The translations under genes and the position numbers were made by a program. Positions 1 to 8,450 of a stretch of DNA of 64,000 nt are shown here, one piece after another. The stretch comes from Streptomyces sp. NBC_01463 (GTDB taxonomy: Bacteria; Actinomycetota; Actinomycetes; Streptomycetales; Streptomycetaceae), in NCBI GenBank assembly GCA_036227345.1, contig CP109468.1, positions 1,116,001 through 1,180,000 of the forward strand, in the 5' to 3' direction. The notes beneath the pieces were generated by a model, which saw only the letters and a program-made list of their open reading frames with translations, did not search any database and had not been told where the DNA came from. Position 1 is the stretch's first letter. The number at the start of each line of letters is the position of its first letter.

Positions 1-89
1 TTGGCACCGCTGACGGCCGTCTTGGAGAAGCCGACGAGCGCGGATGCCGCGGCCAGTGCCGCCAGTTGCCAGAGCGTAAGGGTGTCCAT
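1..89 (-). CDS. TauE/SafE (TSUP) family transporter, N-terminal fragment
   Basis: Only the first 29 codons are in the window; the gene continues beyond base 1. It starts at an ATG read on the minus strand from base 89. The readable protein is a hydrophobic, alanine-rich first membrane helix followed by GFSKTAVSGA, which matches the GF(A/S)KT-G motif typical of the first repeat of TauE/SafE sulfite or organosulfonate exporters. Substrate cannot be judged. It is divergent from the regulator at 227, so the 137-base gap holds both promoters. Confidence 0.6.
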   Translation of the reverse strand, partial: MDTLTLWQLAALAAASALVGFSKTAVSGA

Positions 90-181
90 GCCAAGGGTAG
101 ATCGTAATATCTCTGATTTCCGGCTCTGCGGCTGCCCGGGCGGCGGCATGGTTATGCTGCGCTCCAAGCGCTCACACGAAG

Positions 182-194
182 CGTTCAAACGAAC
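182..194. promoter_or_regulatory. Overlapping palindromes upstream of the sugar regulator
   Basis: CGTT-CA-AACG (182-191) overlaps GTTC-AAAC-GAAC (183-194), 33-45 bases before the regulator's ATG and directly after another AGCG-containing stretch. The position suits autoregulation of the gene at 227, but this is an inference. Confidence 0.35.
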
Positions 195-226
195 AACGCG
201 CAGCGTACGGCGAGGGGGCCAGCACC

Positions 227-1381
227 ATGCGGGAGCCGGTGGAACTCAGGCGTCAGCGAATCCTGGCGGTGGTGGAGTCGCGCGGCGCGGTCAAGGTGAG
301 CGCGCTCGCGGAGGAGCTGGCCGTCTCCGTCGTCACGGTCCGCCGGGACGTGGAGGAGTTGGCCCGGGCGGGGCGGCTGCGGCGGGGGCACGGTACGGCG
401 CGGCCGGTGCGCGATCCGGCGGGGCCGCCGGCCGTTCCGTCGCCCCGGGCGGGTGAGACCCCGGGCGACGGGGGCGCGGTCGCCCTGATCGTTCCGGAGC
501 GGCATTCGTACCTGTACGAGACGCTGCACGGCGCCCGGACCGTCCTGGAGGACGCCGGCATCCGCATCGCCCTGCACATCGCACCGCAACTGGCGGGCGC
601 CGAACGGCCGCTGGCGGAGCGGGCGCTGGCCGACGGGGCGCGCGGGCTCCTGATCGCCCCGCGCTGGCGCAGCGCCGAGTCCGAGGAACAGGACTACGGC
701 TGGCTGGCGGACGTGGGCGTGCCGACCGTGCTGATGGAGCGGCGGCCCCGGCCGGGCAGCGCCCTGCACGCCCTGGACTCGGTCTGCTCCGACCACTGGT
801 ACGGGATGCACCTCGCGGTGGAGCACCTGCTCTCGCTCGGGCACCGCCGGATCGTGCTGGCCGCCCGCGACGACAGCCCGACGGCGCGCACACTGCGGGC
901 GGCCTTCGCCGACATCGCGGCGGCGCGGCCGGAGGTGGCGGACTGGCCGGTGGTGCTGAGTTCGCCGGACGCGGTGCCCGGACCCGGGCCTTCGGGGGCC
1001 GGACAGCAGCCCGCGGGGGCCGTGCCGGAGGGCGCCCCGCTCGATCTCGCCGCGCTGCTGCGCGAGCGCGGCGCGACGGCCGCGGTGCTGCACGGTGACG
1101 TGGACGCGCTGATGCTGGTGCAACGGCTGGCCGAGAGCGGGGTCCAAGTGCCGCGGGACTGCTCGGTCGTGGCGTACGACGATGTGGTGGCCGCACTGGG
1201 CAGCACCCCGCTGACCGCGGTGTCCCCGCCCAAGGCGGACATCGGCAGGGCCGCCGCCGAGCTGCTGCTGCACCGGCTGTCCGGGGCGCCCGGGGCGGCG
1301 GGGCCGGTGCGCAGGACCCAGTTGCTGCCTGCGCTCAAGGTCCGCGGATCGACGCAAGCGATCACCCTTGCCACGGACTGA
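227..1381 (+). CDS. DeoR-type HTH / LacI-type sugar-binding chimeric regulator
   Basis: This 384-residue protein has a DeoR-type winged helix at about residues 1-60 (LRRQRILAVVES, then SVVTVRRDVEELARAG as recognition helix) joined to a LacI/periplasmic-binding-fold sensor domain from about residue 85 (VALIVPERHSYLYETL; C-terminal CSVVAYDD and LTAVSPPKADIGRAAAELL). Such hybrids control sugar ABC operons in actinomycetes. The ATG at 227 follows GAGGGGG. The solute-binding protein gene begins 100 bases downstream on the same strand, so this is probably the local repressor responding to an imported sugar. The ligand is unknown. Confidence 0.85.
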   Translation: MREPVELRRQRILAVVESRGAVKVSALAEELAVSVVTVRRDVEELARAGRLRRGHGTARPVRDPAGPPAVPSPRAGETPGDGGAVALIVPERHSYLYETLHGARTVLEDAGIRIALHIAPQLAGAERPLAERALADGARGLLIAPRWRSAESEEQDYGWLADVGVPTVLMERRPRPGSALHALDSVCSDHWYGMHLAVEHLLSLGHRRIVLAARDDSPTARTLRAAFADIAAARPEVADWPVVLSSPDAVPGPGPSGAGQQPAGAVPEGAPLDLAALLRERGATAAVLHGDVDALMLVQRLAESGVQVPRDCSVVAYDDVVAALGSTPLTAVSPPKADIGRAAAELLLHRLSGAPGAAGPVRRTQLLPALKVRGSTQAITLATD

Positions 1382-1426
1382 GCGTTTGACCGCTTCAATT
1401 TTCTTCTGAGCGATCTATTGACCGCT
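1379..1426 (+). promoter_or_regulatory. Direct-repeat operator before the sugar ABC operon
   Basis: Two copies of a composite site lie between the regulator and the binding-protein gene: TGAGCG (1379-1384) with TTGACCGCT (1386-1394), and TGAGCG (1407-1412) with TTGACCGCT (1418-1426). The TTGACCGCT elements are 32 bases apart, about three helical turns, as expected for cooperative repressor binding. The first TGAGCG overlaps the regulator's stop codon. AGCG and CGCT form inverted half-sites in each copy. Confidence 0.55.
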
Positions 1427-1483
1427 ATCGATCAGCCGATCAGGATTCCCCGTGTCTTGAATCAGGAGCCGCGGGAGGCGCCC

Positions 1484-2842
1484 ATGCCCGGTCGACAGAG
1501 CCGTCGATCCGTGCTCGCCACGATGACCGCACTACCGCTGGCGGGTGCCATGAGCGCCTGCAGCACCGGTTCATCGGGGTCGGACAGCACGAGCAGAACC
1601 AGCACCGCCGGCAGCAGGGCCGGCCGCAACGCCACGCACATCACGTTCTGGTCCGCCCTGCGCGGGAGTCAGGAGGTGGTGGACGCGTTCAACCGGACGC
1701 ACGACACGATCCAGGTCGACTTCCAGCAGATCCCCTCGGGACCGCAGGGCGGTTACGCGAAGCTCAGCAACGCATCCCGGGCCGGGAACGCCCCGGACGT
1801 CGCGACGATCGAGTACCCCCAGCTCCCGGGCTTCGCCATCGACGGGGTCGCCCGGGACCTCACGGACCTGCTCACCGACCGCCTGCGGGCCGAACTGCTG
1901 CCGCAGGCCCTGGCGCTGACCACGTTCGAGAAGCGCGTCTTCAGCGTGCCGCTCGACGTCGAACCGATGGTGATGCACTACCGCACCGACCTCTTCGCCG
2001 AGTACGGCATCGAGGTCCCGCGCACGTGGGACGCCTTCGAGGAGGCGTCCCGCACGGTGCGCACCAAGGCGCCCGGACGGCGGCTGACGGCCTTCGCGAC
2101 GGACGGGGCGTTCCAGTTCGCCTCGTTCGCCTGGCAGGCGGGCGCCCGGTGGTTCGACACCGGGGGCGGCGCCTGGAACGTCTCGCTCGCCGACGAACCG
2201 ACCCGCCGCGTCGCGGCGTACTGGCAGCGGATGATCGACCAGGACCTGGTCGTCATGACCCCGGTGGACAGCAGGTCCTACGACGCCCTGCTCAGCACCG
2301 GCAAGGTGCTGACCCGGCTCAGCGGTGCCTGGGACGCCGGGGCGCAGATGAACGCCCGGCCCGGCCAGAAGGGCAGGTGGGCCGTCGCACCGCTCCCCCA
2401 GTGGAACGCGGGCGACGCCTCCCTCGGCACGCACGGCGGATCGACCTTCGCGGTCACGAAGGACAGCCGGCACCCGGAGCAGGCGCTGGAGTTCATCGAG
2501 TGGCAGGTCTCGCACCCGGACGCGCTGCGGGCCCGGCTCTCCAGCGGGGCCAGCAGCCAGTACCCGGCCGCCCCCGGCCTCGTCGCCGTCGGCCGCAAGG
2601 CCTTCGACCGCGGCTACTACAACGGCCAGGACATCTACACACTGTTCGAGCAGGAGGCGCGGAAGATCGGGAACTGGACGTGGGGGCCGCGGATGACCGC
2701 CACGCAGAAGGTCATGCAGGACGGCTTCGCCCGGATGAAGGGCGGCCAGGGCTCGCTGCTCGACTCCGTGCGCGCCGCCCAGCGGGGCACCATGCCCGAC
2801 CTCAAGGCGCTCGGTCTGTCCACCACCGAGCACAGTGACTGA
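1484..2842 (+). CDS. Sugar ABC transporter solute-binding lipoprotein (family 1)
   Basis: The chosen start is the ATG at 1484, preceded by GGGAGG; an in-frame ATG-type start 22 codons earlier has no ribosome-binding site and lies over the operator. The 452-residue product begins with a twin-arginine-like SRRSVLATMTALPLAGAMSAC signal ending in a lipobox cysteine, so it is an exported lipoprotein. The rest resembles family 1 extracellular solute-binding proteins (FWSALRGSQEVVDAFN near the mature N-terminus, GGSTFAVTKDSRHPEQALEF near the C-terminus). It would deliver an oligosaccharide to the permeases encoded immediately downstream. Confidence 0.88.
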   Translation: MPGRQSRRSVLATMTALPLAGAMSACSTGSSGSDSTSRTSTAGSRAGRNATHITFWSALRGSQEVVDAFNRTHDTIQVDFQQIPSGPQGGYAKLSNASRAGNAPDVATIEYPQLPGFAIDGVARDLTDLLTDRLRAELLPQALALTTFEKRVFSVPLDVEPMVMHYRTDLFAEYGIEVPRTWDAFEEASRTVRTKAPGRRLTAFATDGAFQFASFAWQAGARWFDTGGGAWNVSLADEPTRRVAAYWQRMIDQDLVVMTPVDSRSYDALLSTGKVLTRLSGAWDAGAQMNARPGQKGRWAVAPLPQWNAGDASLGTHGGSTFAVTKDSRHPEQALEFIEWQVSHPDALRARLSSGASSQYPAAPGLVAVGRKAFDRGYYNGQDIYTLFEQEARKIGNWTWGPRMTATQKVMQDGFARMKGGQGSLLDSVRAAQRGTMPDLKALGLSTTEHSD

Positions 2843-2880
2843 GCCGTGAACCCTCCCCCTTCCCCGCAGCAGAGAGGCAG

Positions 2881-3882
2881 GTGACTCCCATGACCAGCCC
2901 CCTCACCACCGCGGCCTCCGCCCCCGCGCCAGCCGCCGCGGCGCCCCGGCCGGCCACGTCCCCGCGCGCCGCCCGCAAGTCGGCCCGGCGTCGCGAACTC
3001 GGCGCGGCCGGCGCCCTGATGACCCCCTTCTTCATCCTTCTGGTGACGGTCTTCCTGATCCCCGTCGGGACCGCCGTCTGGCTCAGCTTCTTCAGCGACG
3101 ACCAGCCGGGACTCGGCTTCGGGCCGGAGCGCACGGTCTTCGTCGGACTGCGCAGCTACACCGCCGTCCTGACCGATCCGACGTTCCTGAGCGGTCTGGG
3201 CACCGTCGTCCTGTACTGCGTGATCTACATCCCGGTCATGGTGATCGGCGCCCTCGCGCTGGCACTGCTGCTGGACTCCGGAGTGGTGCGGCTGCGAACC
3301 TGGGCGCAGCTCGGGCTGTTCCTGCCGCACGCCGTACCCGGGATCATCGCCGCCGTCATCTGGCTCTACCTCTACACACCGGGGCTGAGCCCGGTGGTCG
3401 ACCTGCTCGGCAAGGCCGACATCACGATCGACTTCCTCGGTGTGCACACGGTGCTGCCGTCGATCGTGAACATCGCCCTGTGGAGCAACCTCGGCTACAA
3501 CATGGTGGTCTTCTACGCCGCCCTGCAGGCCGTGCCGCGCGAGGTCATCGAGGCGTCCGTCGTCGACGGCGCCGGTCCCGTCCGCACGGCCCTCCAGGTC
3601 AAGACTCCCCTGGTGCGCTCGTCGGTCGTGATGGTCGCCATGTTCACCCTGATCTTCGCGCTCCAGCTGTTCACCGAGCCGATGCTGCTGAGCCAGTCGA
3701 CGCCGATGATCAGCTCGCGCTTCTCGCCCAGCATGTACATCTACGACGCCGCGTTCACCCGTAACAACTACGGTCTGGCCGCCGCCGCCTCGGTCGTCCT
3801 GCTGGTCTGCACGGTCGCGCTCTCCTACGGCGTGACCCGCTGGACCAACCGCTCCAACGCCTCCGAGGAGGACGCCCGATGA
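2881..3882 (+). CDS. Sugar ABC transporter permease, MalF type
   Basis: An integral membrane protein of 333 residues with a cytoplasmic, alanine/proline-rich N-terminus and six predicted helices. The EAA loop is visible (REVIEASVVDGAGPVRTALQV), which contacts the transport ATPase. GTG 2881 or ATG 2890 could be the start; AGAGAGG at 2871-2877 serves either. It overlaps the next permease by four bases. No ATPase gene is in the operon; in Streptomyces the shared ATPase MsiK usually fills this role. Confidence 0.88.
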   Translation: MTPMTSPLTTAASAPAPAAAAPRPATSPRAARKSARRRELGAAGALMTPFFILLVTVFLIPVGTAVWLSFFSDDQPGLGFGPERTVFVGLRSYTAVLTDPTFLSGLGTVVLYCVIYIPVMVIGALALALLLDSGVVRLRTWAQLGLFLPHAVPGIIAAVIWLYLYTPGLSPVVDLLGKADITIDFLGVHTVLPSIVNIALWSNLGYNMVVFYAALQAVPREVIEASVVDGAGPVRTALQVKTPLVRSSVVMVAMFTLIFALQLFTEPMLLSQSTPMISSRFSPSMYIYDAAFTRNNYGLAAAASVVLLVCTVALSYGVTRWTNRSNASEEDAR

Positions 3883-4754
3883 GCGCGACGAGCCCCACCC
3901 GTGCCGCCGCCACCCTGCGGCCCCGGCTCCTGGGCCGTTCCGTCGTCAACGTGGTCGTCGGCATCTCCGTGCTGTACACGCTGCTGCCGGTGCTGTGGCT
4001 GGTGCTGGCTGCGTCCAAGGACCGCGACGCGCTGTTCGGCAGCGACGTCCTGTCGCTCGACCACTTCTCCTTCGCGCAGAACATCAAGGACCTGTTCGCG
4101 ATGGACGGCGGTCTGTACACGCGGTGGTACGGCAACAGCCTGCTGTACGCGGTCCTGGGCGCCGCTCTCGGTGCGCTGGTGAGCATCGCCTGCGGGTACG
4201 CCTTCGACAAGTACCGCTTCGCGCACAAGGAGAAGCTGTTCGGTCTGGTGCTCGCCGCGGTGATGGTGCCGCAGACCGTGCTCGCGCTGCCGCTCTATCT
4301 GATGGCGTCGGGCACCGGATTGGTGAACACCTTCTGGTCGGTCTTCATCCCGGTGCTCTTCAACCCGTTCGGCGTGTACCTGGGCCGGATCTTCAGCCAG
4401 GGCTACGTGCCGAACGAGGTGCTCGAAGCCGCCCGGGTGGACGGGGCGGGCGAACTGGCCACGTACTTCCGGGTCGCGCTGCGGATGCTCGGTCCGGGTC
4501 TGGTCACCGTGTTCCTCTTCCAGCTCACCGCGATCTGGAACAACTTCTTCCTGCCCATGGTGATGCTCTCCGACCAGGACCTGTATCCCGTCAGCCTCGG
4601 CCTGTACACGTGGAACAGCGCCGCCACCGTCTCGCCCGAGTACTACCCCGTGGTGATCATGGGTTCGCTGCTCGCGGTCCTGCCGCTGATCCTCGCCTTC
4701 GCGCTGCTGCAGCGCTTCTGGAAGTCGGGGCTCACCGCGGGCGCCGTGAAGTAG
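3879..4754 (+). CDS. Sugar ABC transporter permease, MalG type
   Basis: This 291-residue membrane protein starts at an ATG overlapping the previous stop codon (ATGA), so the two permeases are translationally coupled and likely made in equal amounts. The EAA motif is clear (EVLEAARVDGAGELATYFRV). The C-terminus FWKSGLTAGAVK matches the family's usual end. It forms the membrane channel with the upstream MalF-type subunit. Confidence 0.9.
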   Translation: MSATSPTRAAATLRPRLLGRSVVNVVVGISVLYTLLPVLWLVLAASKDRDALFGSDVLSLDHFSFAQNIKDLFAMDGGLYTRWYGNSLLYAVLGAALGALVSIACGYAFDKYRFAHKEKLFGLVLAAVMVPQTVLALPLYLMASGTGLVNTFWSVFIPVLFNPFGVYLGRIFSQGYVPNEVLEAARVDGAGELATYFRVALRMLGPGLVTVFLFQLTAIWNNFFLPMVMLSDQDLYPVSLGLYTWNSAATVSPEYYPVVIMGSLLAVLPLILAFALLQRFWKSGLTAGAVK

Positions 4755-4793
4755 CCGGAACCGTGTCCCCGCCCTACCCGGACCAGGAGAGAG

Positions 4794-5834
4794 ATGACCG
4801 GCACCACCCCCGCCCAGGCCGATGGGAGGCGACGGCCGCGCGCCGCCGTCGCCATGCGGCCCGACACAGCGACCGCCCTGCTGAACGCCCCCTCGCTCGC
4901 CGCGCTCTCACAGGTGTGCGACCTCGCGCCGCTGCCCGTACTCGACGACTTCACCACCGACCGGGCCCGTGCCGTGCTCGCGGACACCGAACTCCTGGTC
5001 ACCGGCTGGGGCTGTCCGCCCCTGGACGCGGCGGTGCTCGCCTCCGCACCCCGGCTGCGCGCGGTCGTGCACACCGCGGGCACCGTCCGCGGGCACATCA
5101 CCGACGCCTGCTGGGAGCGCGGCATCGAGGTGTCCTCGGCCGCGGCCGCCAACGCGCTCCCGGTCGCGGAGTACACCGTCGCGATGATCCTGCTCTCCGG
5201 CAAGCGGGCGCTGGAGCGGGCGCACGCCTACCGGTCGGAGCGCCGCCGCGACGACTCGCTCACCACCTCACCCACCCTGGGCAACTACGGCCGGACCGTG
5301 GGCATCCTGTCCGCGTCGCTCATCGGACGCCGGGTGATCGAGCTGCTGCGCCCCTACGACCTGCGGGTGCTCCTCCACGACCCGTACGTCTCCGACGCGC
5401 AGGCCGCGGAGCTCGGTGTCGAGGCGGTCGGGCTCGGGGAACTCTTCGGGCGGAGCGATCTGGTGAGCGTCCACACGCCGCTGCTGCCCGCCACCCACGG
5501 CCTCGTCAGCCGTGAACTGCTCATGTCCATGCGCCCGGACGGCGTGCTCCTCAACACCTCGCGGGGCGCCGTCGTCGACCAGGACGCGCTCGTCGACGTC
5601 CTGCGCACGAACCGCATCCGGGCGGTCCTCGACGTCACCGCCCCCGACACGCTGCCCGCCGGCCACCCCCTGTGGGAGTGCGAGAACGCCCTGATCACCC
5701 CGCACCTGGCGGGCTCCCAGGGCAACGAGTGGCAGCGGCTCGTCGACCTGGCGGTGGGCGAGGCCGAACGCTGGGCCGCGGGCGACGGATTCGCCCATCC
5801 CGTACGACGCGAAAGGCTGGCCTTCCTCGCATGA
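4794..5834 (+). CDS. D-isomer-specific 2-hydroxyacid dehydrogenase (locus 1 copy)
   Basis: A 346-residue protein of the phosphoglycerate dehydrogenase-like family, preceded by GGAGAGAG. Expected landmarks are NTSRGAVVDQDAL (substrate-binding Arg) and TPHLAG (catalytic His). Two key places deviate. The NAD-binding glycine motif reads LSASLIG at about residues 171-178, with Ser at the first two conserved Gly positions. The catalytic Glu (DVxxxEPLP in the family) is replaced by Asp in DVTAPDTLP. It is co-transcribed with the importer and overlaps the DUF2264 gene by four bases, so it probably acts on a 2-keto or 2-hydroxy acid from the imported sugar. A close paralogue lies at 50761. Confidence 0.85.
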   Translation: MTGTTPAQADGRRRPRAAVAMRPDTATALLNAPSLAALSQVCDLAPLPVLDDFTTDRARAVLADTELLVTGWGCPPLDAAVLASAPRLRAVVHTAGTVRGHITDACWERGIEVSSAAAANALPVAEYTVAMILLSGKRALERAHAYRSERRRDDSLTTSPTLGNYGRTVGILSASLIGRRVIELLRPYDLRVLLHDPYVSDAQAAELGVEAVGLGELFGRSDLVSVHTPLLPATHGLVSRELLMSMRPDGVLLNTSRGAVVDQDALVDVLRTNRIRAVLDVTAPDTLPAGHPLWECENALITPHLAGSQGNEWQRLVDLAVGEAERWAAGDGFAHPVRRERLAFLA

Positions 5835-7741
5835 CCGATCCGCACCCGAACTCCCCGCTGGAACTCCCCGCCGACGACCGGAGCGCGAGCCCGGTCACCG
5901 GCTACACCCGCGCCCACTGGGAGGCCGCGGCCGACGGTCTGCTGAAGGCCGCCTGGCAGTGGGCCACCCCCGGCAGCGCCCTGCTCGACCTGCCCGGACG
6001 CCCGTCCGCCTCCGGGGTCCGCTCGGACGGCCTGGAGGGGTACGCGCGCACGTTCCTCGCCGCCGCCTTCCGGGTCGCGGGCGCGGGCGGCAAGGACCCG
6101 CACGGCTGGCTCGACCGGTACGCGGACGGGCTCGCGGCCGGTACCCGTACGCCGGGCCGGGACGACGCCGAGTCCTGGCCGCTGATCCTCGACCACACCG
6201 TCTTCGGCCAGCCCATGGTGGAGTCCGCCTCGGTCGCCATCGGGCTGCGGCTCACCCGGCCGTGGCTCTGGGACCGGCTGGACCCGGCGGTGCAGGACCG
6301 CGCCGAGGAGTGGCTGCGCGGCGCCCTGCGGCACGTCCCCGCACCGAACAACTGGTACCTGTTCCCCTACTCGGTGGCCGGGTTCCTGGAGTCGGTGGGC
6401 CGTGGTGACGCGGAGACCGCGCGGGCCAGGGAGCGGGCCCGCGACCTGATGGAGGTCTGGTACCGGGGCCAGGGCTGGTACGCGGACGGCGACGGCCGGG
6501 CCTTCGACCACTACAACGGCTGGGCGCTGCACCTGTACCCGGTGCTCGACGCCCATCTGTCCGGCGACGCGGAGCTGTCCGCGCACTACGGGGCGCGGCT
6601 GAACGAGCACCTGGAGAGCTTCTCGCTGCTGTTCGGCGGGGACGGGGCGCCGATCCACTTCGGCCGTTCGCTGACATACCGGTTCGCGGCCGGTGCGGCG
6701 GTCGGGCTCGGCGCGCTCACCGGCCACACCCCGCTCACGCCGGGCGCGTCCCGCCGGGTGATCAGCGGCTCGCTGCGCTACTTCCTGGACCGCGGTGCGA
6801 CCGGCACCGACGGGCTGCTCAGCCTGGGCTGGCACGGCCCCCACGAGGCGACGCTCCAGCCCTACTCGGGCCCGTCGTCCCCCTACTGGGCCTCGAAGGC
6901 CTTCGTCTCGCTGCTCGCCCCCGCCGACCACCCGCTGTGGACGGCCACCGAGGAGCCGGCGCCCAGCGAGGGACCCGACCGGGTGCTCGCGCTGCCGGCC
7001 CCGGGTCTGCTGGTGCAGTCGACGCGGGCGGACGGGATCGTGCGGCTGCACAACCACGGCAGCGACCATGTCCGGCCGCACGAGGGCGAGTCGGCCGCCG
7101 AGGACGATCCGCTGTACAGCCGTCAGGCGTACTCGACGGTCACCGGTCCCACCGCCCGGGCCAACGTGGCGGACAACCACCTGTCCGTGATCGTCGCGGG
7201 GGCCCGCAGCCGCCGCCGCGCGATCCGCCCGCTGGGCGCGGGCGGCGGCGAGGGCTGGGGCTGGGCCGCCTCCTGGCACCGCCCGGTCTTCCCGAGCGGC
7301 GCGCCGACGGAGCCGGGCCTGCGCGTGGAGAGCGTGACGGTGGTCCGCGGCCGGTACGAACTCCGGGTGCACCGCGTGCTCGGAGCGCCGCCCGGCGCCC
7401 GGGTCGAGGAGACGGGCTGGGCGACCGGCCCCGAGTCCGCGGTCACGTCCGCGCTGCACGGTCTGCACGGCTGGGACTCGCGCGACGAGGTGCGCGCCCC
7501 GCAGGGCACGGCGTACACACCGTGGGCGGTGCTGCCCCGGCTGAACGCGGCCGCCGAGGGCACGGTGGTCCTGGCGGCCCTGGCCTCGCTGAGCGCGGAG
7601 CCGGGTGCGGACGGGCTCGACGCACTGGACGCGGTGGTGAGCGGGGTGAACGTCGACGGGGACACGGTCGAGGTCTGCTGGGCCGAGGACTCGGCGACGA
7701 CCCGGATCGCCTTCGGCCCGGTGACGGTCACGCACGGCTGA
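5831..7741 (+). CDS. DUF2264 domain protein (locus 1 copy)
   Basis: The ATG overlaps the dehydrogenase stop codon (ATGA), giving a 636-residue product without signal peptide, so it is cytoplasmic. Family blocks are SDGLEGYAR (residues 65-73), GWYADGDGRAFDHYNGW (about 215) and QPYSGPSSPYWASK (about 343). DUF2264 has no established activity. The alpha-helical first part rich in conserved Tyr, His, Trp and Arg, with a beta-rich second part, resembles the toroid plus beta-sandwich layout of several polysaccharide lyases and glycoside hydrolases; that is inference from sequence pattern. It ends the importer operon. A paralogue with the same blocks is at 56979. Confidence 0.85.
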   Translation: MTDPHPNSPLELPADDRSASPVTGYTRAHWEAAADGLLKAAWQWATPGSALLDLPGRPSASGVRSDGLEGYARTFLAAAFRVAGAGGKDPHGWLDRYADGLAAGTRTPGRDDAESWPLILDHTVFGQPMVESASVAIGLRLTRPWLWDRLDPAVQDRAEEWLRGALRHVPAPNNWYLFPYSVAGFLESVGRGDAETARARERARDLMEVWYRGQGWYADGDGRAFDHYNGWALHLYPVLDAHLSGDAELSAHYGARLNEHLESFSLLFGGDGAPIHFGRSLTYRFAAGAAVGLGALTGHTPLTPGASRRVISGSLRYFLDRGATGTDGLLSLGWHGPHEATLQPYSGPSSPYWASKAFVSLLAPADHPLWTATEEPAPSEGPDRVLALPAPGLLVQSTRADGIVRLHNHGSDHVRPHEGESAAEDDPLYSRQAYSTVTGPTARANVADNHLSVIVAGARSRRRAIRPLGAGGGEGWGWAASWHRPVFPSGAPTEPGLRVESVTVVRGRYELRVHRVLGAPPGARVEETGWATGPESAVTSALHGLHGWDSRDEVRAPQGTAYTPWAVLPRLNAAAEGTVVLAALASLSAEPGADGLDALDAVVSGVNVDGDTVEVCWAEDSATTRIAFGPVTVTHG

Positions 7742-7747
7742 CGACGC

Positions 7748-7779
7748 GGACGGGGGTGCGCACCGGCGCACCCCCGTCC
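7748..7779 (+). terminator. Terminator of the locus 1 sugar operon
   Basis: A perfect 14-base-pair GC-rich stem (arms 7748-7761 and 7766-7779) with a four-base loop begins seven bases after the DUF2264 stop codon. There is no U-tract, as is usual in Streptomyces. The convergent lut operon ends at 7818, so it may stop transcription in both directions. Confidence 0.8.
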
Positions 7780-7817
7780 GTCACCTCACACCTCCGTCGC
7801 GTCACACGTCCGTCGCC

Positions 7818-8450
7818 TCAGGCGTCCGTGCGGATCACGACCGCCAGGGTCCGCGGGCCGTGGACGCCCTCGACCCGTTCGAGCTCGATGTCGGAGGTGG
7901 CCGAGGGGCCGCTGATCAGCGTCGTCGGCCGCTCCGGCACCAGCCGCGCGACCGCCTCCGGTACGCCCACCTCGACCGTCGACAGATCGACCACGCAGAC
8001 GTGCAGGTCGGGCACGAGTGACAGGGCGCGCCGGCCCTGGTCGGGCGAGCCGTCCAGGAAGATCGTGCCGGTCTCGGCGCAGCCGGCGGCCGATGCGGTG
8101 ACGACGCCGTCGAGGGCGTCGAGCCGGGGCGCCGGGATGTCGGCGGAGTCCTGCCGGACCTCCCCCTCATAGGCGGTCAGCCATGCGGGATCGAGCCCGG
8201 CGGGCACCCCGATCCGGCCGGCTCCCCGCTCCCTCAGCACCTCGGCGACGACCTCGGCCGTACGGTCGGCGGTGCAGGGGTGGACCTGGGCCTTGTAGTC
8301 GACGAGCCGGTCGGTGAACAGGGCGAGGCGCTCCGCGTCGGGCAGGGTGCGCCCGGTTCGGTAGTCACGCGGGACGGGCGTGTCGGCGGCGGGTGCGAGG
8401 GCCAGGGCGTCCCGGACGCGGCCGAGCACCGTTTCGCGAGCGGTCGTCAC
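7818..8450 (-). CDS. lutC: Lactate utilisation protein LutC (LUD domain)
   Basis: The start is GTG at 8450, which overlaps the lutB stop codon (GTGA); a longer upstream reading would run over lutB. The 210-residue product is a LUD-domain protein with the family's C-terminal signature SGPSATSDIELERVEGVHGP. LutC is required with LutA and LutB for oxidation of L-lactate to pyruvate in the cytoplasm. It is the last gene of a tightly overlapping lutABC operon. Confidence 0.9.
   Translation of the reverse strand: MTTARETVLGRVRDALALAPAADTPVPRDYRTGRTLPDAERLALFTDRLVDYKAQVHPCTADRTAEVVAEVLRERGAGRIGVPAGLDPAWLTAYEGEVRQDSADIPAPRLDALDGVVTASAAGCAETGTIFLDGSPDQGRRALSLVPDLHVCVVDLSTVEVGVPEAVARLVPERPTTLISGPSATSDIELERVEGVHGPRTLAVVIRTDA

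Noticed and set aside
5354..7771. An 805-codon open frame antisense to the dehydrogenase and DUF2264 genes
   Set aside because: It is a GC-bias shadow: its translation is Arg/Gly/Pro/Val-rich with no motif, while the sense strand encodes recognised families with ribosome-binding sites.
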